A stretch of 25,170 nucleotides of DNA from a virus: the IMG/VR virus record IMGVR_UViG_3300025168_000613, positions 1 through 25,170 of that record. One strand, written 5' to 3'. A program made the position numbers and the translations under genes. The notes under the pieces are model-generated. The model saw nothing but the letters and a program-made list of their open reading frames with translations. It searched no databases and was not told the origin of the DNA. Position 1 is the first letter of the stretch, and every line of letters begins with the position of its first letter. Positions 7,046 through 14,505 of this stretch are shown here, in pieces.

Positions 7046-8305
7046 ATGGCACTAGAATTTTCAGAGATTGCAATGTTAGGTTGCATGTTTTACAAGAAAA
7101 AAGATCTGGTAAAGGCAGGTTCTAGTACAGAGAACCTCGTCTCATTTGTCAACTCCGTCAAAAAACTAGTAGACTCGACAGATAAGATTAAATTTGGATC
7201 GAGCAAGGCCTCATTCGTTAAGGCAATGAATCCTGCTGTTGAGGAGGTTCTTGATGACTTTTGTCGTGGTATATCTGGTGCAATAGCGACCAAAGAGTGG
7301 TTGACTAAACACCATAACGAACCGGCAGATACAGTAATCAAAGCAGGATACATGACTGGTAATGTGTGGCCTTCTCCAGTAGATGCGTTCAAGTTCAAAG
7401 CGTTTGGTATGGCAGACTACAATTCATCCGACATTATTTTGTATACTGGTAAGCAAGGATCAAGTGAATACTTTTATGGTGTGTCTCTCAAGAAGAAAAA
7501 CACAGAGTATGCTCCTGATCCTACCATCATCAACAAAGCATTCGATACTATCATGGACGGTCCACAGTTTGATGCCATTAAAGAGAAACTAAAAGATGTC
7601 CGTGTGAAATGGTTTGCTAATAAAGTGAGAGAGGCAGACAAACTAGGTTTGATTGAAATAGAAGATAGACACAAAAAATTAAGTGATCCTGATCTTCTAA
7701 CTGCAAAACCTACGAGTGAAGAGGCCAAGGGCGGTAAGGGTAAGCAATATGTAAACCTCAAAGGAACATTGGCCGAGGGATATGACAACAAAACAGCAAG
7801 TTTCAAAAAGTGGATGAATAAAGAAGTTGGTACTGGTAATCTGTTCACACAACTGGTAAAAATTATTGAACCACACATGGAGATGTTCGCAAACTCCCTG
7901 ATCAACCTTGTATTCAAAGCAAAGTTGAACGATAAACTAAATGCAAACAGAGATCTCGATAAATACTACTTCGGATTCACACTAGCGACAGGTGTTGGTA
8001 AACACCACAAGAAGAATGGACCAAGCATAGGTAAAGGTCAAGTATACCCACAAGAAAGCGTGTTGTGTGCATTGAGTCACCTTGCTGCGGCAAAGAAACC
8101 ATATAAGATGGTACAGGTTCCAAACCCGGCCGCGAAAGAGGATTCGGTTGCTGCGAAAGTGTTCTTCGAGATCAGAGTAGGTAAAGTTAAACTTCTGGAT
8201 CTACAACTTCGTTACAAGGGTGACTTTAAGAGTCAACCCCAGTTCTTCGCCTTCATGACTGATGACTTCAAAGCACTCATGAAGGGCAAATGCTTGGACC
8301 CGTGA
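7046..8305 (+). CDS. Conserved phage protein with a nuclease-like DxnSxK motif
   Basis: 419 aa with no targeting leader. Strong AAGGAGG precedes the ATG and the gap to the kinase gene is 2 nt. The central part NSSDIILYTG (D129) followed by a strand ending YGVSLKKKN (S147, K149) is laid out like the D...(E/S)xK core of PD-(D/E)XK nucleases, with DPTIINKAFD just after. The C-terminal part has another beta hairpin (KVKLLDLQLRYKG, then QFFAFM) of the sort that closes such folds. I recall similar sequences in marine T4-like phages without an assigned function. A nuclease is therefore a hypothesis; the gene call itself is firm. Confidence 0.75.
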   Translation: MALEFSEIAMLGCMFYKKKDLVKAGSSTENLVSFVNSVKKLVDSTDKIKFGSSKASFVKAMNPAVEEVLDDFCRGISGAIATKEWLTKHHNEPADTVIKAGYMTGNVWPSPVDAFKFKAFGMADYNSSDIILYTGKQGSSEYFYGVSLKKKNTEYAPDPTIINKAFDTIMDGPQFDAIKEKLKDVRVKWFANKVREADKLGLIEIEDRHKKLSDPDLLTAKPTSEEAKGGKGKQYVNLKGTLAEGYDNKTASFKKWMNKEVGTGNLFTQLVKIIEPHMEMFANSLINLVFKAKLNDKLNANRDLDKYYFGFTLATGVGKHHKKNGPSIGKGQVYPQESVLCALSHLAAAKKPYKMVQVPNPAAKEDSVAAKVFFEIRVGKVKLLDLQLRYKGDFKSQPQFFAFMTDDFKALMKGKCLDP

Positions 8306-8308
8306 AAA

Positions 8309-8316
8309 GATAAATA
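8309..8316 (+). promoter_or_regulatory. Late promoter variant before the polyprotein gene
   Basis: GATAAATA, one base off the T4 octamer, 24 nt upstream of the ATG at 8341, with AGGAG in the leader. First-position variation is tolerated in late promoters of T4-like marine phages. Confidence 0.55.
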
Positions 8317-8340
8317 GATATAAACTATTAGGAGACTATA

Positions 8341-10335
8341 ATGTCAATACCACATCAAGCGTTTCTTGCCATGCTGGCAGAGAAACAACAAATTCTTAGA
8401 GACAACCACCTCATCGACATCACCGAAACCATGCGGACAGATATCCAAGAGGCCTCATGCGGAAACATGAAGATCGATGAACCTCTCAAGGGTAAGGGTT
8501 ATCCATACAACGAGAAGACTTTCAAACCTCACACGATGTATGATCCGAAGACTGGTAAGGGTTACGAGGCGAAAACCTACCAAGATCACCTTGACATGAA
8601 GAAGAAGGGGTATGGACACGAGAAACCTGAAGTCAAGGAAGATACTGAGCAAGTTGATGAACTCAAGGTAAAAACCTTAAGATCGTACATCAGCAAGGCA
8701 CAGAAGGACAACACCAAGCGTGTCACTCGAATGGCAGACAAACCAAGTCACATGAAAGCAGACAAGGGTGAGATGCAGAAGTTGCGAAAGCGACAAAAGG
8801 GCGTGGTAAAGGCGAAGACTGATATCGACATGCGTAAGATCCTCGGTAAAAACTACAGGGGTCGTATGGGTGAAGGTGTCGAACTAGAAGAAGCAACGAA
8901 CACGAGTGTTGTTGTCGATTTAAACGACGCGGCACAGATGCGATCAGCGTACAGAAAACTTGAATTAAAGATCTCAAGTCTTGATGGATACCGTGAGTCA
9001 GAGTTTGACAGTGCTAAGAACATGGCGACTTTTCGCTTTGACGCAAAGAAGCACGACGTTTCCGAACGCAAACAGGTAGCAGAGTTTATCAAAAAGACAA
9101 AAGGTGCTGAGTTTCATCACGCCATGACAGAAGAGATTGAACTCGAAGAGGGACCAGCAACTCAGAACCCTCTCAAGACTGCATTCGGTGGTATGAAGGC
9201 AGCACAGAACACTCCATCATATAAGAAATATATGAAGAGAGTAGGGAAAGAGCAGAAGGACAGAGCAAAGAAAATTGCTGCGGAACGTAAGTCAGGAAAG
9301 CGTAGCAAGTACGAATCCGTTGATAATCCTGAGTACGAACCAGAACTCGGTGAGATGAACATCGGCGAGGAACGAATCGAAGAGATGTCTGCGAAGGCAC
9401 ACTACAAGTCAGTCTTGAAGGGCGGAAAGGGTAAGGGTTATGTGGTTGGTGTTGCCATCGATCGTGAGCGTTATCCAAACCGTGAGAAACAAGGACTCGA
9501 AGGACCATACAAGAGTCGCAAGTCTGGTAAGATTTTCTACTACGACAAAAAAGAGGGCAAGTATTACGATCCCGATTCTGATATGTACCTGAAGGTCAGC
9601 GATGTCATGGAACGATATGAGTCTGCCGATCTCGCAAGAGAAAGAGATGAAAAGGAACTCAAGGAGTCCTTCCAGTTCCAGTTCGCAGACAAAGAAACCG
9701 CACAGGAGTTCATGCGAGAAATCTCACAGAAAAGATTAGGATCTTCGACCGGAACCAGTGACGGTAAAGTCAGATCAGAGGGTCCAGCAGGAGCAGGTGT
9801 TGGTAGTCCAACACGGGCGCATCAGCAGATGGCAAAGATCATGAAGAAGCATGGTGGTAAACTGATCTCGACAGACGAAGGTCCACGCATGAAGAAAGTG
9901 TTCAAGGAAGATGTCTCCTACGAGGGCAAGAAACCTCACTTCGACATGAGCAAGAAGAGAAAGTTCAATGTCCCAGATAAAACGACGAGACTAAAGGACA
10001 CAGGCAAAAACCCTGCCAAGAAACCATACCCCAAACAAGTCGGTGAGGAGATCGATATGATTAACGAGGATGACGTAGAACGCCGAGAGATTGAACTGTT
10101 CACATCCAACCACGCACAGATTTATCGTCAGCGTATCCAACCCATCATCAAGAACCTTGCTAAGAAGAAGGCAAAGGGAACCTACGATGATAAACTTGCC
10201 ATCAAGGCATGGACGTATGCAGTCAACGATGGAATCAAGGCATATAACAAGGAGTTTGGTAGTTCGATCAAACTCTCCGGTGCCGAGAAGGCGAAAGCAG
10301 CAGAGTACCTGCTGAAACAGTTCGAAGACGAATGA
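8341..10335 (+). CDS. Internal head polyprotein with several prohead protease-like sites
   Basis: 664 aa, highly charged. It looks like a chain of small domains cut by (L/I)xE sites: LAE then K at 12-15, IQE then A at 35-38, LEE then A at 182-185, LEE then G at 268-271, and LKE then S at 440-443. Segments include a basic helical piece (LKVKTLRSYISKAQKD, 108-123), a compact alpha/beta segment at 188-262, a second Gly/Lys-rich segment with SRKSGKIFYYDKKEGKYYD around 392-410, a segment starting FQFQFADKETAQEFM at 444, and a C-terminal helical domain from 589 (HAQIYRQRIQPIIKNLAKK) that I recall at the end of many phage structural proteins. AGGAG supports the start. Best read as a scaffold or DNA-associated head polyprotein; the exact role is unknown. 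Confidence 0.75.
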   Translation: MSIPHQAFLAMLAEKQQILRDNHLIDITETMRTDIQEASCGNMKIDEPLKGKGYPYNEKTFKPHTMYDPKTGKGYEAKTYQDHLDMKKKGYGHEKPEVKEDTEQVDELKVKTLRSYISKAQKDNTKRVTRMADKPSHMKADKGEMQKLRKRQKGVVKAKTDIDMRKILGKNYRGRMGEGVELEEATNTSVVVDLNDAAQMRSAYRKLELKISSLDGYRESEFDSAKNMATFRFDAKKHDVSERKQVAEFIKKTKGAEFHHAMTEEIELEEGPATQNPLKTAFGGMKAAQNTPSYKKYMKRVGKEQKDRAKKIAAERKSGKRSKYESVDNPEYEPELGEMNIGEERIEEMSAKAHYKSVLKGGKGKGYVVGVAIDRERYPNREKQGLEGPYKSRKSGKIFYYDKKEGKYYDPDSDMYLKVSDVMERYESADLARERDEKELKESFQFQFADKETAQEFMREISQKRLGSSTGTSDGKVRSEGPAGAGVGSPTRAHQQMAKIMKKHGGKLISTDEGPRMKKVFKEDVSYEGKKPHFDMSKKRKFNVPDKTTRLKDTGKNPAKKPYPKQVGEEIDMINEDDVERREIELFTSNHAQIYRQRIQPIIKNLAKKKAKGTYDDKLAIKAWTYAVNDGIKAYNKEFGSSIKLSGAEKAKAAEYLLKQFEDE

Positions 10336-10341
10336 AAAATG

Positions 10342-10371
10342 GGGGAGTGCTTGACACTCCCCTGTTTTTTT
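10342..10371 (+). terminator. Intrinsic terminator overlapping a promoter
   Basis: An 8-bp stem GGGGAGTG / CACTCCCC with a five-base loop, followed by TG and seven T. It ends the rightward operon 6 nt past the polyprotein stop. Its loop and 3' arm contain the -35 box of the next promoter. Confidence 0.85.
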
Positions 10372-10379
10372 GTTATAAT
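10351..10379 (+). promoter_or_regulatory. Consensus sigma70 promoter for the HNH / protease genes
   Basis: TTGACA and TATAAT, both perfect, separated by exactly 17 nt (10351-10356 and 10374-10379). A start near 10386 gives a leader of about 20 nt with CGGAG before the ATG at 10407. A perfect host-type promoter in a phage suggests early expression by unmodified host RNA polymerase. Confidence 0.85.
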
Positions 10380-10406
10380 CTATCCAACTCACAACGGAGA
10401 CAATAG

Positions 10407-10910
10407 ATGAGCAGAAATGTTTTGCTGCTGAATGCTTCCGAAGAAGTAATTAATGTCATTGATTGGAAAAGAGCGATTACATTGTTATTCTCGGGTAAGG
10501 CACAGGCGCCATATAATTATGAACATGCATACGAAGTAAGAACCAACAACGGTAAATTCAAACTACCTTGTGCAATCATGCTTCTCAAGTATGTACGGTT
10601 GCCGTTTAGCACGGCAAATCCAACACGAAACAATATTCTCAAACGAGATAGTTATCTGTGTCAATATTGCAGTACCCGTCTCACTGCGAAGAACACCACA
10701 TTGGACCACGTTATCCCAAAGAGTCGTGGTGGCGGTGGTGGATGGGAGAATCTAGTATCATCTTGCATGAAGTGCAACAACGTCAAGGGCAATCGCACAC
10801 CGAGAGAAGCAGGTATGCCCCTGAACAAACATCCACGCAAAGAAACCAACATTTCACTTCTGATTATGTCAATGGGTGACGTTGAAGCATGGAAACGCTG
10901 GAACCTATAA
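10407..10910 (+). CDS. HNH endonuclease
   Basis: 167 aa. The N-terminal half ([27 protein letters not shown]) is the usual front of a widespread bacterial HNH family. The C-terminal half carries a zinc-binding and catalytic unit: C85-x2-C88, the D100-H101 pair in [14 protein letters not shown]115 in WENLVSSC, and C120-x2-C123 followed by N124. All expected residues are present, so it should be active as a metal-dependent DNA nuclease. It stands directly behind a consensus host-type promoter, so early action on host or incoming DNA, or free-standing homing, is plausible. No intron or homing target is visible around it. Confidence 0.88.
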   Translation: MSRNVLLLNASEEVINVIDWKRAITLLFSGKAQAPYNYEHAYEVRTNNGKFKLPCAIMLLKYVRLPFSTANPTRNNILKRDSYLCQYCSTRLTAKNTTLDHVIPKSRGGGGGWENLVSSCMKCNNVKGNRTPREAGMPLNKHPRKETNISLLIMSMGDVEAWKRWNL

Positions 10911-10915
10911 CAAAT

Positions 10916-10941
10916 TAGGCATTTTGTGTAAAACGTGCCTA
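10916..10941 (+). repeat. Inverted repeat between HNH and protease genes
   Basis: TAGGCA and TGCCTA flank an inner TTTT / AAAA pairing with a GTGT loop and a two-base bulge. It fills most of the 41-bp gap. No U-tract follows directly, so it may be a weak terminator, a processing site or an operator. Confidence 0.35.
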
Positions 10942-10951
10942 TATATTATAG

Positions 10952-11758
10952 ATGTATAGTTGTAAACACATCTTGGCAAGTATAACATTGTGTCTCGCGT
11001 TTATACTTACACCATCATGTTCCACCCCAACCAAAGCAATTGACGACTCACCCGGAACCTTCTTGGAAGATTCTGGGTTTCTCTGGTTCTTTGATCCATC
11101 AGAAGGTCCACTGCAATGTGTGGGTTCATTCCACAAAGAGAATGGTTCTCTGATAGGCGGTGGTACACTCATCGACGAAGACACAATCATAACAGCAGCA
11201 CATGTGGTAGAGGCCTCAACCGGAGCAACCAAGTTTCGTGTTGGTAAAAAGTTCTATGAGATAGAAAGCATCTGCCTACACGGAGACTATGAGGGTGATA
11301 CGGCAATCAAGAATGACATCGCCATTGTAGAACTTGAAGAGAAAGTTCTTGGTGTGGAATTCCCTGATGTCAGTGTCGATCAATCATACCTTTCACCATT
11401 CCGAATGTTGATCACCGTGGGGTATTCACTCGGGATCAAGAAGATCAGTAAACCAGGCGTGATGTTCTACTATGGCACTCTGGAACGCGAACCGAATTTC
11501 TTCAAGATGTTACCAATGAAGGAAACAATGAAGTTCGGTGATTCTGGTGGTGGAGTGTTCGTCGTAGAAAACGGCAAGTTCGTGCTGGTTGGCGTAGTTT
11601 CTTACCTACAGATAATGCATGGTAAAGTGATAGACAACAGCGTATTGAGAATTGATAGATATACAAACTGGTTAGATAATGCCGGAGTATTAACATCGAA
11701 GTGGAGTCCGCTCGATGAGATCGATTCTGAAATGCCTCATGAGGCAACACGATATTGA
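10952..11758 (+). CDS. Exported trypsin-like serine protease
   Basis: 268 aa. The N-terminal 23 residues are hydrophobic (HILASITLCLAFILTPSC), a signal peptide with Cys23 in a poor lipobox (TPSC), so the mature protein may be a lipoprotein or soluble in the periplasm. The chymotrypsin-fold triad is complete: H84 in TAAHVV, D122 in NDIAIVEL and S198 in FGDSGGG. LIGGGTLIDEDTIITAAH is the typical strand before the His. No PDZ domain follows, unlike DegP-type proteases. The ATG has no clear Shine-Dalgarno, but no other in-frame start keeps the signal peptide. It follows the HNH gene behind the host-type promoter. Its target is unknown: host surface proteins, defence components or virion proteins are possible. 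Confidence 0.85.
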   Translation: MYSCKHILASITLCLAFILTPSCSTPTKAIDDSPGTFLEDSGFLWFFDPSEGPLQCVGSFHKENGSLIGGGTLIDEDTIITAAHVVEASTGATKFRVGKKFYEIESICLHGDYEGDTAIKNDIAIVELEEKVLGVEFPDVSVDQSYLSPFRMLITVGYSLGIKKISKPGVMFYYGTLEREPNFFKMLPMKETMKFGDSGGGVFVVENGKFVLVGVVSYLQIMHGKVIDNSVLRIDRYTNWLDNAGVLTSKWSPLDEIDSEMPHEATRY

Positions 11759-11864
11759 TCACCCGATTGCCTTTGTTGCGGACTATCTGGACCTCTTGTC
11801 CACGAAACGTCTAGAACTAAGGGAACGGGGCGCCTGTAGTCTCCGAGAGACAGTGCATACTTGG

Positions 11865-11872
11865 TATAAATA
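11865..11872 (+). promoter_or_regulatory. T4-type late promoter before the exonuclease gene
   Basis: Perfect TATAAATA, 40 nt upstream of the ATG at 11913, inside the 154-bp gap after the protease gene. The leader carries AAGGA nine bases before the ATG. Confidence 0.7.
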
Positions 11873-11883
11873 TAGGAAAAGAC

Positions 11884-11912
11884 TTGCACTAAAAGAAAAA
11901 GGATGTTATAAT
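11884..11912 (+). promoter_or_regulatory. Possible sigma70-type promoter abutting the exonuclease start codon
   Basis: TTGCAC and TATAAT with exactly 17 nt between them. The TATAAT touches the ATG at 11913, so a transcript would start near the second in-frame ATG at 11919 and be leaderless. It may be a chance match in an A/T-rich leader. Confidence 0.35.
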
Positions 11913-12572
11913 ATGAGTATGACTTTGAAGTTTACACACATTGGTGACGCTGAGGCATTTGATGATCTAGAAGCGACAACAGAAGATTCTGGTAAGAGAG
12001 TATACAAAACGCCTTCCGGCATTTCCTACCCTTCCGTGACTACGGTAGTGGGATTTAAGAAGAGGGCGTTTTTTGCTGAATGGAGACGAAAGAATCCAGA
12101 GGAATCCAGACGAGTCCTTTCCAGAGGCAACAGTTTGCACTCAACGATCGAGGATTACCTAGACAACAAAGACATCAGCATGGAAGACTGCGGACCTAAC
12201 AGTTGGCAGTTGTTCGAGCAGTTGCGTCCTGAACTAGACAAGATCAACAACGTCCATGCACAAGAAGTGCCTCTGTACTCGAATCTTCTTCAGTTAGCAG
12301 GTCGTGTGGACTGTGTTGCCGAATACGATGGTAAACTTTCGATCATCGACTTCAAGGGTAGCACTCGCAACAAGACTGCCGACAACATTGAAGAATACTT
12401 CATGCAGGCAACCGCGTATGCAATTATGTGGCAAGAGAGAACTGGTACTGCTATCGATCAGGTAGTCATCCTGATGTCATGCGAAACAGGAGACACAAAC
12501 GCATTTGTTTCGTCTCCTGTTCGGCATGTAAAAAATCTGAAAAAGATTATCGAAGAGTACAACGCTCAATAA
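11913..12572 (+). CDS. RecB / MGME1-type PD-(D/E)XK exonuclease
   Basis: 219 aa. Motifs follow the RecB-like single-strand exonuclease plan: RGNSLHSTIEDYL (H76, E80) in an N-terminal helix, QEVPLY with E118, LAGRVDCV with D133, IIDFKGS with D146 and K148, and a final helix with Q165 in QATAYA. The core residues D133, D146 and K148 are all present. Similar proteins in T4-like marine phages act in DNA recombination or processing. AAGGA nine bases upstream supports 11913; the frame is open back to 11715, which would add 66 residues overlapping the protease gene, and I consider this less likely. The 3' end overlaps the convergent small gene by 7 nt. Confidence 0.85.
   Translation: MSMTLKFTHIGDAEAFDDLEATTEDSGKRVYKTPSGISYPSVTTVVGFKKRAFFAEWRRKNPEESRRVLSRGNSLHSTIEDYLDNKDISMEDCGPNSWQLFEQLRPELDKINNVHAQEVPLYSNLLQLAGRVDCVAEYDGKLSIIDFKGSTRNKTADNIEEYFMQATAYAIMWQERTGTAIDQVVILMSCETGDTNAFVSSPVRHVKNLKKIIEEYNAQ
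12485..12521 (+). repeat. Inverted repeat near the end of the exonuclease gene
   Basis: AACAGGAGAC (12485-12494) and GTCTCCTGTT (12512-12521) form a perfect 10-bp stem, with an inner ACAAA / TTTGT pairing. CGAAACA / TGTTTCG offers an alternative, mutually exclusive fold. No U-tract follows on either strand. Confidence 0.35.
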
Positions 12573-12859
12573 AGAATGAAAACGTGTGAGTCCGCATCCG
12601 CATTGTGCTTGATTTGTGCTGGTATAATCGGGATGATTTGATGTGCGCCTGACGGCGTGATAACAATCTCATTCCCATCTCTCATCAGATAAGTGGTTGC
12701 GTCTGCGTCGATATGTAAAACTCCGGTTGGTCTGCCACCGATAACTGGTGGTGCTGTTCCAGCAGTGATACCACCCAAGATACTCTGATATGAAGTGGTT
12801 AAATCCACTCGTCTCGCATCTTTGTAAAATTCTCTTCCGCCTGAATTAGTAAATGCCAT
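12566..12859 (-). CDS. Small unknown protein, possibly virion-associated
   Basis: 97 aa with no signal peptide or membrane segment. It starts MAFTNSGGREFYKDARR, is rich in Gly, Ala, Ile and Thr, and is probably all-beta (TGVLHIDADATTYLMRDG, then EIVITPSG). This is the composition of small decoration, tail or fibre-attachment proteins, but I do not recognise the family. GAGGAG precedes the ATG. It is a lone minus-strand gene among plus-strand genes, convergent with the exonuclease gene (stops interleaved over 7 nt) and divergent from the ligase-like gene, with an 86-bp A/T-rich intergenic region as shared promoter space. No late octamer is seen in front of it. Confidence 0.7.
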   Translation of the reverse strand: MAFTNSGGREFYKDARRVDLTTSYQSILGGITAGTAPPVIGGRPTGVLHIDADATTYLMRDGNEIVITPSGAHQIIPIIPAQIKHNADADSHVFILY

Positions 12860-12945
12860 TTCTCTTCTCCTCTATGACTGGACACTTTAAAAACCTACAT
12901 AGTATGTATATTATAGATAATCTTATGTAAAATTGAGGACCAGGC

Positions 12946-14142
12946 ATGAAGTTATTCAGTACGTTCTTATCTGAATCAAAAAACCTCCATATGGAACACA
13001 TTGAAGATGCTATCTTTAATGAGGGAAGCGAAGGCACAGTGGAGGCCATAAGGTTCTTAGAATCAGTTACCGAAATGCTTACGGGAAACAGTAAGTCGTC
13101 GGTTAACATTACAGTGAAGTGGGATGGCGCCCCGGCAGTATTTGCGGGAGTCAATCCAGAGAATGGAAAATTCTTTGTCGGATCTAAGTCTATCTTCAAC
13201 AAGACACCGAAGATCAACTACACGAATGCGGACATCGACAAGAATCATCCGGGGGGACTTGGTACTACTCTTAAGGTAGCACTCAAGGAACTTAAAAAAT
13301 TGAATATCACGGGAGTATTACAAGGCGATGTCATGTTTACTTCCGATAGCATCGAGGTACAGGATATTGACGGTGAAAGTCACATCACTTTCCAACCAAA
13401 TACCATCACCTACGCAGTGCCATCTAACTCCGATCTCGCAAAAGTAATTAAGCGAGCAAAGATCGGAGTTATTTGGCATACTAAATATACAGGCAAAACA
13501 ATGGCCACCATGAAGGCGGGATTTAATCCGAACATTAGTAAGTTAGGTAAATCATCAAGCGTCTGGTATGATAATGCATCGTTTAAAGATACTTCGGGCG
13601 CCAGCACCTTTACCAAGGCAGAAGTCAAAACGATGCGTGGTTACATTGATGCTGTCAAGAAGAAATTCAAGTCAGCAGGATCCTTCATTGATGAGTTGCA
13701 CAATAGCGACTTAATATCTGAAGTGAAAATCTATGGTAACGCTCAAATCCGAAAGGGTTCATCGAGTTTGTCCGCGGCGGATTTCCAAAAACGTATGGAA
13801 GACAAAATGCAGACTGCCATAGATAATTTGAAGACAGATAAAGCAAAGGCGGCGAAACAGAAAAAAATGGATAACACCATGAAGTTTCTGTCCCGCAACC
13901 GAAAAAAACTCCAGTCTGTCTTTGATCTACATGATTCACTGACTCAGGCAAAGATCTTTATTGTAAGAAAATTAGAAAAGGTTAAGAGTCTAGGTACATT
14001 CATCAAAACAGACAATGGATTCGATGTAACGTCACCCGAAGGATATGTCGCCATAGATAGACCATCTGGTAACGCATTAAAACTTGTAGATAGACTAGAA
14101 TTTTCTAAATTAAATTTCACAGTACCAAAAAATTGGACATAA
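12946..14142 (+). CDS. Capsid-targeted ligase-like nucleotidyltransferase (DUF6267-like)
   Basis: 398 aa. The leader MKLFSTFLSE then S matches the targeting peptides of neighbouring genes. HMEHIEDAIF and a helix follow, then ITVKWDGAPAVFAG with K58-x-D60-G61, the KxDG lysine motif of covalent nucleotidyltransferases (DNA and RNA ligases, capping enzymes). FFVGSKSIFN (77-85), GVLQGDVMF (123-131), FQPNTITYAVP (149-159) and GVIWHTKYTG (174-183) fall in the order of motifs Ia, III, IIIa and IV. I recall this as a conserved marine phage family (DUF6267, from memory). The C-terminal half (from about 225) is helical and Lys-rich. Function by inference: end joining or adenylylation of a nucleic acid. 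GAGG upstream supports the start. Confidence 0.78.
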   Translation: MKLFSTFLSESKNLHMEHIEDAIFNEGSEGTVEAIRFLESVTEMLTGNSKSSVNITVKWDGAPAVFAGVNPENGKFFVGSKSIFNKTPKINYTNADIDKNHPGGLGTTLKVALKELKKLNITGVLQGDVMFTSDSIEVQDIDGESHITFQPNTITYAVPSNSDLAKVIKRAKIGVIWHTKYTGKTMATMKAGFNPNISKLGKSSSVWYDNASFKDTSGASTFTKAEVKTMRGYIDAVKKKFKSAGSFIDELHNSDLISEVKIYGNAQIRKGSSSLSAADFQKRMEDKMQTAIDNLKTDKAKAAKQKKMDNTMKFLSRNRKKLQSVFDLHDSLTQAKIFIVRKLEKVKSLGTFIKTDNGFDVTSPEGYVAIDRPSGNALKLVDRLEFSKLNFTVPKNWT

Positions 14143-14154
14143 AGGAGAATACAT

Positions 14155-14319
14155 ATGAGAAGAGAAGAAGTACGAAAAACAGAGAGTTCACGACTTGGTA
14201 GAGCAAAACTAAACACAAAGGGTCGTCAACGAGCGGCCGAACCAGTCGCTGAAGTAGTTAAACCAGTAGTTGCAGTAAAACCTGCACTTAAGAAGAAGAG
14301 TATTTTTGGAAAGGATTGA
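14155..14319 (+). CDS. Small basic protein
   Basis: 54 aa: MRREEVRKTESSRLGRAKL, then an Ala/Val/Pro/Lys hinge (PVVAVKPALKKK) and SIFGKD at the end. A strong AAAGGAG lies six bases before the ATG, 12 nt after the ligase-like gene. It looks like a small nucleic-acid-binding or structural accessory protein. Not recognised. Confidence 0.65.
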   Translation: MRREEVRKTESSRLGRAKLNTKGRQRAAEPVAEVVKPVVAVKPALKKKSIFGKD

Positions 14320-14322
14320 TAA

Positions 14323-14448
14323 ATGGACGTAATTCAAAACGCATTAGGAACAGCATTTTACACCGTAGTAGTTTTCGCCGCCGGCGCACTGGTAGGTGTA
14401 CCACTATGGAATTGGGTACGAAAGTTCTTCCCGTGGAATAAAGATTGA
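14323..14448 (+). CDS. Tiny single-TM protein
   Basis: 41 aa: MDVIQNALGTAFYTVVVFAA and on, one transmembrane helix of about 20 residues, then an aromatic/basic tail (WNWVRKFFPWNKD) that would sit at the inner face of the membrane. AAGGA precedes the ATG, which follows the previous stop by 3 nt (TGATAAATG). Similar tiny W-rich membrane proteins occur in T4-like cyanophages; role unknown. Confidence 0.65.
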   Translation: MDVIQNALGTAFYTVVVFAAGALVGVPLWNWVRKFFPWNKD

Positions 14449-14505
14449 TATCAGGCACGTTGGTGTCTCGATGTCAACACTGCGGGAGGTGATCGGAAAT
14501 CTAAC

